This document shows, one piece after another, positions 16,877 to 26,062 of a DNA stretch of 64,000 nt (position 1 is its first letter; every line of letters starts with the position of its first letter). The notes beneath the pieces are model-generated. The model was given only the letters and a program-made list of their open reading frames with translations, was not told the origin of the DNA and made no database searches. A program made the position numbers and the translations under genes. The DNA comes from CAMYMQ01 sp963730305 (GTDB lineage Bacteria; Pseudomonadota; Alphaproteobacteria; Bin65). The stretch covers positions 124,001 to 188,000 of the forward strand of contig CAVSRB010000004.1 in the NCBI GenBank assembly GCA_963730305.1. Reading direction: 5' to 3'.

Positions 16877-17494
16877 ATGCTGAGAATTGTCCTTGCCGCC
16901 TTCCTGCTCGTGGTGCCGGCCGCCGCCCAGGCGCAGCACGCCCAGCACAGGCATGCGCCGGGCATGCCCCACACCATGCCCCAAAGCCAGGCCATGCCCC
17001 GACACCACGCGATGCCGAATCACCGGGGCGTCCAGGCCCGCACCACCTGGCCGACCGAGCCCGGCCAGGGCGCCTTCGCGGCGATCCAGGAGATCGTCGC
17101 CATGCTCGCCGCGGACCCGAAGACCGACTGGTCGAAGGTGAACATCGAGAAGCTGCGCAAGCATCTCGTCGACATGAGCAACGTGACGCTGTACGCGCGC
17201 GCAACGGCCGAGCCGGTCGCCAACGGCGTCCGCTTCACCGTGACCGGCGACGGGCCGGTCCGCGACTCGATCCACCGCATGGTCCCGCGCCACGCCAAGA
17301 TGATGGACGGCAGTGGAGGCTGGCACTACGCCGCCGTGAACCGGCCCGACGGCGCGGTGCTGACCGTCACCGTCTCCGACCCGAAGGACCTGCCCAAGCT
17401 GAAGGCGCTCGGCTTCATCGGCGTGATGGCGCTCGGCATGCACCACCAGCGCCATCACATGATGATCGCGACCGGTCAGTACCAGTACGACTGA
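16877..17494 (+). CDS. Exported His/Met-rich protein of unknown function
   Basis: 205 residues. A clean signal peptide, MLRIVLAAFLLVVPAAAQA, is cut near residue 19. It is followed by a His/Met-rich stretch (about residues 21-50, motifs HAQHRHAPGMPH and MPRHHAMPNH) and a folded region of about 120 residues (EKLRKHLVDMSNVTLYARA; HRMVPRHAKMMDGSGGWHY). It ends with a second cluster GMHHQRHHMM near residues 187-196. Such clusters bind Cu, Ni or Zn in other periplasmic proteins, so metal handling is a reasonable guess but unproven. The frame is open upstream to 16787; the signal peptide fixes the start at 16877. It is divergent from a Crp/Fnr regulator across an inverted repeat. Confidence 0.78.
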   Translation: MLRIVLAAFLLVVPAAAQAQHAQHRHAPGMPHTMPQSQAMPRHHAMPNHRGVQARTTWPTEPGQGAFAAIQEIVAMLAADPKTDWSKVNIEKLRKHLVDMSNVTLYARATAEPVANGVRFTVTGDGPVRDSIHRMVPRHAKMMDGSGGWHYAAVNRPDGAVLTVTVSDPKDLPKLKALGFIGVMALGMHHQRHHMMIATGQYQYD

Positions 17495-17574
17495 AGTACC
17501 CGTACGACTGAACAGGACGGCTGAACCGGGACGACTGAAGGGTCGGGCGGCCGGTCCCGCGGCGGGCGGCCGGC

Positions 17575-18462
17575 TTAGGCCTGCGCTCCGCTGGTCTCCA
17601 GCGCGACCCGGACCTGGTCGGGAACGGCGAGCGTGCCGCCGGCGCGGGCGACCGCCTCGGCCGCCTGGGTGACCAGATCCACGTTCGTCCGCCCGTCGTC
17701 CGCGAGCGCATCCTCCAGGCCGACGCGGACGTGGCCGCCGCGCTCGACCGTCGTGGCGATCAGCGGGGCGACGTCGACGCCGAGCCCCGCGACCATCCAG
17801 GGCGCGCCCGGCGCCTCGCGCGCGAGCAGGCGCAGATAGGCGTCGAGCGCCCACCGCTCGGGCGGGAAGCCGAAGGTGTAGCTGTCGGAGAACATGAACC
17901 GGTAGATCGGCGGGCCGATCCCCGGGTAGCGCGCGGCCAGCGCCGCGCCGAGGCGCAGGAAGCCCGGCTCGTAGATCGCATAGCTGGGCGAGACGCCGTA
18001 GCGGTCGGCGACGGCCAGCCCGGCGCGGACGTGCTCCTCCGGATTGAGGTAGACGAAGCCGACCTCGTCGCGCGCGACCGCGCTGTGGTCGGCGACGTTG
18101 ACCGTGCCGGGGTCGACCACGGCCCATTCGAGCAGGCCGCGCTGGGCCAGCGCCGCCTGGTGGGCGAAACGGTCCTCGGCCGAAATCCCGCCGTCGGCGC
18201 CGGGGAAACCGGCCAGCGGGATGGTCGGGTAGACGATCGCGTCGACCTGGGCGCGGATGCCCTCGATGATCGCGGCGTAGATGTCGGGGTCGTCGTCGGG
18301 CCGGCCGTCGGGCCCGTAGGCGTGGACGTGGACGATGGCCGCGCCGGCGCGGACGCAGGCGACGCCCTCGTCGACGATCGAAGCAACGGTGATCGGCGCG
18401 TCGGCCCGGCGGCTGGTGCCCCACGGGCCGTTGAGCGCGACCTCGAGCCAGGTGGCGGTCAT
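17575..18462 (-). CDS. BKACE-family beta-keto acid cleavage enzyme (DUF849)
   Basis: A 295-residue TIM-barrel protein of the family typified by Kce (3-keto-5-aminohexanoate cleavage enzyme), which condenses a beta-keto acid with acetyl-CoA. The zinc-binding HVH pair is at H45/H47 in AAIVHVHAYGPDG, and the blocks IPLAGFPG, WAVVDPGTVN and VRVGLEDAL are present. Substrate within this large family varies and depends on pocket residues I cannot assign. The conserved opening LEVALNGPWG, with N11 of the zinc site, is intact. It stands alone on its strand between the His/Met-rich gene and a trkH. Confidence 0.88.
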   Translation of the reverse strand: MTATWLEVALNGPWGTSRRADAPITVASIVDEGVACVRAGAAIVHVHAYGPDGRPDDDPDIYAAIIEGIRAQVDAIVYPTIPLAGFPGADGGISAEDRFAHQAALAQRGLLEWAVVDPGTVNVADHSAVARDEVGFVYLNPEEHVRAGLAVADRYGVSPSYAIYEPGFLRLGAALAARYPGIGPPIYRFMFSDSYTFGFPPERWALDAYLRLLAREAPGAPWMVAGLGVDVAPLIATTVERGGHVRVGLEDALADDGRTNVDLVTQAAEAVARAGGTLAVPDQVRVALETSGAQA

Positions 18463-18588
18463 GGTGAAGCGAGGCAGGGAATGATCAACGCAGCATGGGA
18501 GCTTTCGCCGCCGATCGCAAGCGCCGGGCGGCGCGAGCCGCGCGGGGCAAGGACGTAGCGAGCGCGGGGGCGAGCGCCAACCGGCGGC

Positions 18589-20044
18589 CTACTCCCGCCA
18601 GAAGTCCGCCATCAGCACGACGTAGACCGTCGCCAGCTCGAGCCGCCCCAGCAGCATCGCCGCCATCAGCAGCCACTTCGCCGCGTCGGATATCGACTCG
18701 AAGTTGGTCCCGGGTCCGACGATCGGGCCCAGGCCGGGGCCGGCATTGGCCATCGCCTGGGCGACCGCGCTGGTGCTCGACAGGCCGTCGAGCCCGGTCG
18801 CGATCACCGCCATGGACAAGACGCCGAAGGTCAGGAAGTAGATGAAGAAGAAGTTGCGGACCGACGCCATCATGTCGTCCGACACGATCTGGCCGCCATA
18901 GCGGTCGACCAGCACGCGGCGCGGCTGGTACATGCTGCGGAGCTGGCGCCGCGCCCCTGCGAACAGCAACTGCCAGCGGAAGATCTTGACGCCGCCGGCG
19001 GTCGATCCGGCGCAGCCGCCGATCACCAGCAGCACGAAGAACAGCCCGACCGCGAAGCCGCCCCAGGCCGAGAAGTCGCTGGTGGCGAAGCCGGTGTCGG
19101 TCAGGACCGAGGTGACGTTGACCGACGACTCGCGCAGCGCCTTCCACACCGGCACGTCCCGGAAGCCCGCGTTCCAGGCGGTCATCAGGCCGATCGCGAC
19201 GAGCAGGACGGCCAGGAAGACGGGGATCTGCCGCTCGCGCGCCAGAGCGGCGCGGCGCCCGAGCACGAGGTTGGCGTAGAACACCAGCGGCAGCGCCGAC
19301 AGCGCCATGAACACGGTCGCCACGACCTCGACCGGCACCGAGTTGAACGCGCCGAGCGACGCGTCCTTGGTCGAGAAGCCGCCGGTCGCGATGGTCGCCA
19401 TCGCGTGGTTGATGGCGTCGAACGTGCTCATCCCGGCGAGATCGAAGCCGATGGTGCAGGCGACGGTGAGGCCGAGATAGACCACGCCGATCGCCCCGGC
19501 GAATTGCTTGGCGGTCGGCGCCATCTTCTCGGAGATGTCGGACGATTCGGTGCGGAACAGCTGCATGCCGCCGATGCGCAGCAGCGGGAACATGCACCAT
19601 CGCCATCGCGACCACGCCGAGGCCGCCGATCCACTGCAGGATCGACCGCCACAGGAGGATCCCCGGCGGCATCTTGTCGAGCCCGAGCAGCACCGTGGAG
19701 CCGGTCGTGGTCAGCCCCGAGACGGTCTCGAACAGCGCGTCGGTCAGGCTGAGGTCGAGCCGCGCGAAGACGAGCGGCAGCGAGCCGAACAGGGTGACGA
19801 GCACCCAGGCCGAGATCGTCAGCAGGTAGCCGGTGCGCGCGTCGATCTTGTGGGTGGCGCCGCGACAGGCGACGACCAGGGCGCCGCCGCAGAAGGTGGA
19901 GAGCGCGATCGACGCCGCGAAGGCGCGCCATTCCAGGGATTCCGTCGCCAGGTCGAGCAGCAGCGGGACGACCATCGCCATCGCGATGACGAGGATGAGC
20001 AGCCCGTCGATGAACAGGACCAGGCGGATGCGGGAGAAGAGCAT
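18589..20044 (-). CDS. TrkH-family potassium transporter, copy 1 (one frameshift near 19595)
   Basis: A potassium-translocating membrane subunit of about 485 residues once the frame is repaired. The first part (20044 down to about 19597) gives MLFSRIRLVLFIDGLLI... and the selectivity-filter segment GLTTTGSTV; the second part continues with MFPLLRIGGMQLFRTE, TIATGGFST, LTDTGFATS and NAGPGLGP. These are the four TrkH P-loops with their glycines. An extra C in the coding sequence GTGCATGTTC breaks the frame; removing it gives the family sequence AMAMVMFPLLRIGG. No TrkA partner is nearby. A second trkH lies at 40984. Probably a sequencing error, otherwise a pseudogene. Confidence 0.85.
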
Positions 20045-20146
20045 CGAAGCGTTATCGGATCAGGTCGCGGGACTCCCGCGGGGAGGGGGCAGACGCTAGG
20101 GAGACTCGGGGGTCGAAGACAAGCACAAAGACGCCGCGGGCCGCGC

Positions 20147-21473
20147 CTAGCGGGGCTCGGCCGCCGGGCCGCGGACGACGAACTCCGCCTCGCTCGACTT
20201 GATGTGCAGGTCGCGCTGCGGGAACGGGATCTCGATGCCGTGCTCGTGGAACTTGCGCCAGACGCGCAGCAGCACGTCGCTCTGGACGTTGCCGCGGCCG
20301 GCCTCGGGGTCGGAGACCCAGATGCGCAGCTCGAGGTCGACCGAGCTGTCGCCGAAGCCCTTCATCAGGCACACCGGCTTGGGATCGTCGTGGACGCGCG
20401 GGGCGTCCACCGCCGCCTCCAGGCACAGCTTGATCGCGAGGTCGACGTCCGAGTGATAGGAGACGCCGATCGGGATCTTGAAGCGGACGTTGCGGTCCGA
20501 GAACGACCAGTTCTCGACCCGCTCGGTGATCAACGATTCGTTCGGGATCAGGATCTCGACGCCGTCGCGGGTCAGCACCGAGACGTAGCGGGCGCGCAGC
20601 TCCTTGATCCAGCCGTAGGTGTTGCCGACCGCGATCACGTCGCCCGGTTTGATCGACTTGTCGAGCAAGAGGATGATGCCGCTGATGAAGTTGGAGACGA
20701 TCTTCTGCAGGCCGAAGCCGAGGCCGACGCCGAGCGCGCCGCCGAACACGGCGAGCGCCGACAGGTCGATCCCCACCGTGTCGATCGCGATCAGCACCGC
20801 GACGACGATCAGCATGATGCGGAACAGCTGGGCGATCAGCACCTGGATCGACGGCGTCAGGTCCTTCGACGCGCGCACCCGCCGGGCGACCACGTTGGAC
20901 AACAGCGACGCCGCCCAGATCAGGACGAACAGCAGGATGACGCTGTTGGTCACCGTCAGCAGCGAGATCTTCACCGTGCCGACCCGGAAGGCGACGCCGT
21001 TCGAGCGCGGCGACGACGTTGTCGAGCAGCCCGACGATGTTGAGCGCGGCGACCGTCCAGGCGATGACCGCGACCACCCGGGCGATCGGCTTCGACTGGA
21101 TCAGGCTGGCGGCGAGCCGGATCACGATCCAGGCGGCGAGCAGGCTGATCGCGATGACGATCAGCCGGTCGGGCCACTTGGCCGCGTCGGCGACCAGCTC
21201 GATCACCGCGAGCAGCGCGATCCAGGCGACCGGCAGGCTGAGCGTCGCCAGCCGCTGGAACACCACGCGCCCGAAGGCCGACTGGTCGGGCCGGTCGCGA
21301 TGGGCGATCAGCAGCCGATTGGCCGGCCGGTGGACCAGCGCCGCGACCAGCAGGGCGAGCAGGACCACCACCGCCTGCGCCAGGATGGCGTAGGTCAGCA
21401 CGTCGGCGAGGAACCAGTCCTCGACGTCGTGCAGCGCCTGCTCGGCGGCCTGACGGTTGAAATAGCGGTTCAC
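20147..21473 (-). CDS. MscS-family mechanosensitive channel (one frameshift near 21000)
   Basis: About 440 residues when repaired. The N-terminal half has several membrane helices (MNRYFNRQAAEQALHDVEDWF onward). The C-terminal half contains the pore-lining helix and the beta domain, with ALGVGLGFGLQKIVSNFISGIILLLDKSIKPGD and the diagnostic VLTRDGVEILIPNESLI and IEIPFPQRDLHI. The frame breaks in the coding sequence GAACGGCGTCGCC; removing one base joins AALE to GVAFRVGTVKISLL. It protects against hypo-osmotic shock in the inner membrane. The start of the ZntB/CorA gene lies upstream on the same strand, with its stop only 25 bases before this start. Confidence 0.83.
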
Positions 21474-21498
21474 GCCGGTGCTGCCTCCCGCCGGTGCG

Positions 21499-22479
21499 TC
21501 ACAAAAGCTTCAACCAGCGCAGCAATAGATACTCGATCAGCGCGAGGACGGGTATCCCGGCGAGCACGATCCAGAAGCCCGAGTCGTCCTTGACCCAGGG
21601 CATGCCCGCCACGTTGATGCCGAACAGCCCGGTCAGCAGCGCCGCCGGCAGCACCAGCGCCGACAGCACGGTGAGGATGTAGACCGTGCGGTTGGTGCGC
21701 TCGGCGATGCGGCTCGCCAGCTCGTCCTGGAACACGGTCGCCCGCTCGCGCGCCTGGTCGAGGTCCTCGACGAAGCGGGCGATCGCCTCGGCGTCCTCGC
21801 GCAGGTAGGAGCGGTCCTCGGCGGTCAGCCAGGGCACCGTCTCGCTCGGCAGCCGACGCATGGCGTCGCGCTGGGGCGCCAGGTGGCGGCGCAGGTCGAT
21901 CGCGAACTCGCGCAGGTGGAGGAGCTGCTTGCGCAGGCTGGCGTAGTCGTCGGTGAAGATGCGGGTGCCGATGTCGTCGACCCGCTCGTCGAGGTCGTCG
22001 AGCACGGAGTTCATCGGCTCGAGCAGCCGGTCGATCAGCACGGGCAGGAAGTCGGACACGCCCTTCGGCCCCTCGCCGCGGTCGAGCGCCTCCTTGACCC
22101 GGACGCCCGCGCGCAGCTTGCGCCGGCGCAGGGTGATGATGCGGTTGGCCTCGATCCACATGTGGACGATGACCATGTCCTCGGGATCGTCGCCCGGGTT
22201 GAGGTTGACCCCGCGCAGCAGCACCAGCAGCGCGTCGCCGTAGCGCTCGACCCGGGGCCGGTTGCCGGTCCGCGTCAACAGCGTCTCGGCCGCCGCCGGG
22301 TCGATGCCGCTCTCGGTCTTCATCCACGTGTCGGCGCGGTCGCCGGTGCGGTCGAAATGGAGCCACAGCACGCCCTGGTCGGGCCGCCAGCCGGCGATGC
22401 CCTCCCAGTCGAGGTCGCGGCAGCCGCCCTTGCCGTCGAGCAGGCAGCCGAAGATCAGGCCGTCGGATTGGTCGCTCAC
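21499..22479 (-). CDS. ZntB/CorA-family divalent metal ion transporter
   Basis: A 326-residue CorA-type protein: a large cytoplasmic N-terminal domain rich in long helices (VLDDLDERVDDIGTRIF; HLAPQRDAMRRL) and two C-terminal membrane helices. The first ends in GLFGINVAG, where CorA has GMN; a GIN variant is typical of the ZntB branch. It probably moves Zn2+ or Mg2+. The start is taken as the GTG at 22479, seven bases after GGAGG; the frame is open to 22626 but that part overlaps the divergent MetE-like promoter. It is followed closely by the MscS gene on the same strand. Confidence 0.85.
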   Translation of the reverse strand: MSDQSDGLIFGCLLDGKGGCRDLDWEGIAGWRPDQGVLWLHFDRTGDRADTWMKTESGIDPAAAETLLTRTGNRPRVERYGDALLVLLRGVNLNPGDDPEDMVIVHMWIEANRIITLRRRKLRAGVRVKEALDRGEGPKGVSDFLPVLIDRLLEPMNSVLDDLDERVDDIGTRIFTDDYASLRKQLLHLREFAIDLRRHLAPQRDAMRRLPSETVPWLTAEDRSYLREDAEAIARFVEDLDQARERATVFQDELASRIAERTNRTVYILTVLSALVLPAALLTGLFGINVAGMPWVKDDSGFWIVLAGIPVLALIEYLLLRWLKLL

Positions 22480-22652
22480 CCACAAGCCTCCAGCGGGACC
22501 GTTGCCGTGAAGGTAGTCGAATTTCGCCGCGCGTCGAGGCCGCTCGGCAGGGCCGCGCGCCATACGCCCGCCGCGTTTAGCGTTTGGGATTCGCCCGGCG
22601 ATCCTCGATAATTCGCGCAAACACAACCGGCGATACGCGCCAGGGAGGAGCC

Positions 22653-23672
22653 ATGTTCGAGACCACCACCGCGGGCAGCCTGCCCAAGCCGTCCTGGCTG
22701 GCCCAGCCGGAGACCCTGTGGGCGCCCTGGCGGCTGGAGGGCGCGGAGCTCGAGGCCGGCCAGCGCGACGCCGCGCTGGTCTGGCTGAAGGAGCAGGAGG
22801 ACGCGGGCATCGACATCGTCACCGAGGGCGAGCAGTTCCGCATCCACTTCGTCCACGGCTTCCTCCAGCACGTCGACGGCATCGACTGGGACCTCAAGAC
22901 CAAGATGGGCATCCGCGACAACCGCTACGTCGTCGACGTGCCCACCGTCACCGGCCCGGTCAGCCGCAAGCGCTCGGTCCACGGCGACAGCGCCCGCTTC
23001 GTCCGCGCCCACACCAAGAACAAGCTCAAGTTCACCCTGCCCGGCCCGATGACCATCTGCGACACCATCGCCGACGCCCACTACGGCCGCCGCTCGGACA
23101 TGGCGATGGCCTTCGCCGACCTGCTCAACGAGGAATCGCGGGAGCTGGAGGCCGCCGGGGTCGACGTCATCCAGTTCGACGAGCCCGCCTTCAACGTGTT
23201 CCAGAAGGACGTCGTCGACTGGGGCGTCGAGGCGCTGCACCGGGCCATCGAGGGGCTCAACTGCGCCACCGCCGTCCACATCTGCTACGGCTACGGCATC
23301 AAGGCCAACATCGACTGGAAGGCCGGCCTCGGCGACGAGTGGCGCCAGTACGAGGCGATCTTCCCCGCGCTCAACGACAGCCGGATCGACCAGGTCTCGC
23401 TCGAATGCCGCAACTCGAAGGTGCCGATGTCGCTGATCGGCCTGTTGCCCGACAAGGTCGTGCTCGCCGGCGCGATCGACGTCGCCACCAACGAGGTCGA
23501 GACCCCCGAGCAGGTCGCCGAGACCATCCGCGAGGTGCTGAAATACGCCGACGCCGAGCGGGTCCAGCCCTGCACCAACTGCGGCATGGCCCCCCTGCCC
23601 CGCGCCGTCGCCGAGGCCAAGCTGCAGGCGCTGGGCGCCGGCGCCGCGCTCTTGCGCAAGGAGATCGGCTAG
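22653..23672 (+). CDS. MetE-like cobalamin-independent methionine synthase, C-terminal-domain protein
   Basis: A 339-residue TIM-barrel protein equivalent to the catalytic C-terminal half of MetE. The zinc ligands of that fold can be placed: the histidine in AVHICYGYG, the glutamate/cysteine in SLECRNSK, and the cysteine of PCTNCGMAPL. FDEPAF is also typical. Stand-alone proteins of this kind transfer methyl groups from varied donors; the acceptor and donor here are unknown. The ATG at 22653 follows AGGGAGGAG. It has no partner gene; the next gene is a membrane protein 115 bases downstream. Confidence 0.87.
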   Translation: MFETTTAGSLPKPSWLAQPETLWAPWRLEGAELEAGQRDAALVWLKEQEDAGIDIVTEGEQFRIHFVHGFLQHVDGIDWDLKTKMGIRDNRYVVDVPTVTGPVSRKRSVHGDSARFVRAHTKNKLKFTLPGPMTICDTIADAHYGRRSDMAMAFADLLNEESRELEAAGVDVIQFDEPAFNVFQKDVVDWGVEALHRAIEGLNCATAVHICYGYGIKANIDWKAGLGDEWRQYEAIFPALNDSRIDQVSLECRNSKVPMSLIGLLPDKVVLAGAIDVATNEVETPEQVAETIREVLKYADAERVQPCTNCGMAPLPRAVAEAKLQALGAGAALLRKEIG

Positions 23673-23787
23673 AAGACGGCCGGCGCGCCGTGCCAACCGC
23701 CTGCATACGTGATCGCCGCGCCATCGCGGTTCACCCGCCGCGCAATTCGATTACACTGCGGCGTCGAGCGTTGCAGCGGATCAAGAC

Positions 23788-24324
23788 ATGACTGACGACA
23801 CCGCCCCTTTCCAGGGCATCGGCTTCCTGCGCGTCTTCGCGATGTCGCGCTGGTTGCTGCTGCCGATCTACATCGGCCTGATCCTCGTTCTCCTGGCGCT
23901 CGCCTATCGCTTCGGCGTCGGCCTCGTCCGGCTGGTCGGTTTCCTCGGCGAGGCCAAGGAGGTCCGCTTCCTGGCCAGCGTTCTCAGCCTGGTCGAATTC
24001 GCCCTGGTGGCCCATCTCGTCTACCAGGTCGCGTCGGCGGGCTATCGGAACTTCATCGCCCGAGACGTTCGGGCCGAGGGCGAACAACTCGCCTGGGCCA
24101 GCCGGTTGAGCGCCAGCGCGCTGAAGATGCGCGTCATCGCGTCGGTGATCGCGATCGCCACGGTCGAGCTGCTCAAGGTGTTCATCGACATCGACGCCAC
24201 CAGCGAAAAGGAACTCGTCTGGTCGCTGATCATCTACGGCGCGTTCCTGGTCGGCGGGCTGGGCAGCGCCGCGATCGACCTCATCACGCACCGCGCCGCG
24301 CCGGGCGAGGCCTCGGCGGAGTGA
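23788..24324 (+). CDS. YqhA/UPF0114-family membrane protein
   Basis: A 178-residue protein with three or four membrane helices: SRWLLLPIYIGLILVLLALAY (about 20-41), VLSLVEFALVAHLVYQVA, and VWSLIIYGAFLVGGLGSAAIDL. The SRWLLLPIY, LSLVE and GYRNF segments and the overall length match YqhA. No function is established for the family. It ends overlapping or within six bases of the next start and is probably co-transcribed with the flavin oxidase gene. Confidence 0.82.
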   Translation: MTDDTAPFQGIGFLRVFAMSRWLLLPIYIGLILVLLALAYRFGVGLVRLVGFLGEAKEVRFLASVLSLVEFALVAHLVYQVASAGYRNFIARDVRAEGEQLAWASRLSASALKMRVIASVIAIATVELLKVFIDIDATSEKELVWSLIIYGAFLVGGLGSAAIDLITHRAAPGEASAE

Positions 24325-24329
24325 CGGAG

Positions 24330-25637
24330 ATGACCGAGACCCACGACGTCCTCATCATCGGCGCCGGCATCATCGGCTGCTCGATCGCCAACGGCCTGGC
24401 CGCGCGGGGCCGCCGCGTCCTCGCCGTCGACAAGAACCCGGCGGCGGGCTACGGCTCGACCAGCTCGTCGGCCGCCGTGATCCGCACCTTCTATTCGACC
24501 CGGGCGGGCTGCGCGCTGGCCTGGGAGGGGCTGCACTACTGGCGCGACTGGCCCAACTTCCTCGGCGTCGAGGACGAGCGCGGCATGGTCCGCTTCATCG
24601 AGTGCGGCGCGCTCGTGCTGCGGCCGGACGAGGCCGACGGCATGGGCGGCGCCCTGCCCCATCTCGACGCGCTGGGCATCGCCTGGGAATGGTGGGACCG
24701 CGGCAAGGTGGCCGAGCGGCTGCCCAACCTCGACCTGCGCCGCTGGGGCCCGCCGCGCCGCCACGACGACCCCGACTTCGGCGAGGCGGCCGGCGGCGAG
24801 ATCGCCGGCGGCTACTTCTTCCCCGACGGCGGCTTCGTCACCGACCCGCAGCTCGCCACCCACAATCTGCAGATGGCGGCCGAGGCCAAGGGCGCCCGCT
24901 TCCGCTTCAACACGAAGGTCGCCGATATCCCGATCGAGGGCGGACGCGTCGCCGGGGTCACCCTGGAGAGCGGCGAGACGCTGCGCGCGCCGATCGTGGT
25001 CAACGCCGCCGGGCCCCATTCGGCGATCGTCAACGCCATGGCCGGCGTGCTCGACGGCATGAACATCCACACCCGGCCGCTGCGCCAGGAGATCTCGACG
25101 CTGCGCGCACCCGCCGAGCTCACGCTCGCCAGCGGCGGGCTGATGGTCGCCGACGACGACATCGGCAACTACATGCGCCCGGAGGTCGGCGACGCGCTGC
25201 TGATCGGCAGCATGGAGCCGGACTGCGACCCGCTGATCTGGATCGACGACCCCGACAGCCTCGACCGCAGTCCGAGCGACCAGTGGACCGCCCAGGTCTA
25301 CCGCCAGGCGCTGCGCGTGCCCGACCTCGCCATCCCCAACCAGGCGACCAGCGTGGTCGACCTCTACGACGTCTCCGACGACTGGATCCCGATCTACGAC
25401 AAGTCCGACCTGCCCGGCTTCTATCTGGCGGTCGGCACCAGCGGGAACCAGTTCAAGAACGGCCCGGTCGCCGGCCAGCTCATGGCCGGCCTGATCGAGC
25501 ATTGCGAGGCCGGCCACGACCAGGACGAAGAGCCCTACCAATTCCCGTTCCACTACACCGAGGGCGAGGTCGATACCTCGGCCTTCTCCCGCCGCCGCAC
25601 GGCGAGCACGGAGAGCAGCATGTCGGTGATGGGGTAA
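24330..25637 (+). CDS. FAD-dependent amine/amino-acid oxidase (DAO family)
   Basis: 435 residues. The FAD loop VLIIGAGIIGCSIANGLAARG is at the N-terminus, a DAO-type core follows (SSAAVIRTFYS; VVNAAGPHS), and the closing segment LAVGTSGNQFKNGPVAGQLM is seen in sarcosine/glycine oxidase-like proteins. The conserved arginine and the GTSG flavin loop are present. The substrate is probably an N-methyl or alpha-amino acid, but none can be named. The ATG at 24330 has GGAG eight bases upstream; a GTG at 24321 overlapping the previous stop is the alternative. It is followed by a family A repeat. Confidence 0.85.
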   Translation: MTETHDVLIIGAGIIGCSIANGLAARGRRVLAVDKNPAAGYGSTSSSAAVIRTFYSTRAGCALAWEGLHYWRDWPNFLGVEDERGMVRFIECGALVLRPDEADGMGGALPHLDALGIAWEWWDRGKVAERLPNLDLRRWGPPRRHDDPDFGEAAGGEIAGGYFFPDGGFVTDPQLATHNLQMAAEAKGARFRFNTKVADIPIEGGRVAGVTLESGETLRAPIVVNAAGPHSAIVNAMAGVLDGMNIHTRPLRQEISTLRAPAELTLASGGLMVADDDIGNYMRPEVGDALLIGSMEPDCDPLIWIDDPDSLDRSPSDQWTAQVYRQALRVPDLAIPNQATSVVDLYDVSDDWIPIYDKSDLPGFYLAVGTSGNQFKNGPVAGQLMAGLIEHCEAGHDQDEEPYQFPFHYTEGEVDTSAFSRRRTASTESSMSVMG

Positions 25638-25666
25638 CGGGCCGACCAGCCAACTAAATTCGGACC

Positions 25667-25747
25667 GTCACCCCCGCGCAGGCGGGGGTCTACGCCGACA
25701 CCCCGCACGGCATCGACGCTGGATTCCCGCCTGCGCGGGAATGACGA
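25667..25747. repeat. Intergenic palindromic repeat, family A, copy 2
   Basis: This copy has the same outer arms as the element at 7167: GTCACCCCCGCGCAGGCGGG on the left and TGGATTCCCGCCTGCGCGGG followed by AATGACG on the right. It lies between the convergent flavin oxidase gene and the small peptide gene. Confidence 0.8.
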
Positions 25748-25805
25748 CGAAAGGGCGCGCACGAAAGGCAGCGACTGCGCCCCGTTTCTAATGCGTGCGC
25801 CTGCA

Positions 25806-25850
25806 AGAAAAAGAGCCGGCCCGGGGTGGATGCCCCCACCCCCGGGCCGG
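25806..25850 (-). terminator. Strong intrinsic terminator of the 31-codon gene
   Basis: Read on the minus strand, a long GC stem (CCGGCCCGGGGG pairing with CACCCCGGGCCGG across a short loop, 25814-25850) is followed at once by CTCTTTTTCTT. Stem strength and U-run are those of a textbook Rho-independent terminator. It starts eleven bases after the stop codon of the small gene. Confidence 0.8.
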
Positions 25851-25860
25851 AAGCGGCCGG

Positions 25861-25956
25861 TCAGCCGTGCACGAACGGCGCCGCCACCAGCAGCGCCATC
25901 GCCAGCACGATCAGGGCCGGACCGATTTCTTCGAGGAAGTCGTACATCAACGTCAT
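25861..25956 (-). CDS. 31-residue single-pass membrane peptide of unknown function
   Basis: The peptide begins MTLMYDFLEEIGPALIV and continues LAMALLVAAPFVHG, giving a short acidic head and one hydrophobic helix of about 18 residues. Expression signals are unusually good: GGAGG seven bases before the ATG and a strong terminator immediately downstream, so this is very likely a real gene although tiny. It lies 107 bases downstream of a methyltransferase on the same strand. I recognise no family. Possibilities are a small subunit or regulator of a membrane complex, or a type I toxin-like peptide; neither is supported beyond size and topology. Confidence 0.6.
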   Translation of the reverse strand: MTLMYDFLEEIGPALIVLAMALLVAAPFVHG

Positions 25957-26062
25957 GGCCCACCTCCATGAAGGATGTGACTGATTGCCGAGTCTCGGTC
26001 CGGAATGTGGCGTGAATGCGTCATTCCGCCACAGGTGGCGGCCGCGGCGGTGGAAAACCGGC

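Noticed and set aside
25638..25790. A minus-strand frame extending over the family A repeat at the end of the flavin oxidase gene
   Set aside because: It is composed mostly of repeat sequence and low-complexity residues, without a ribosome binding site.
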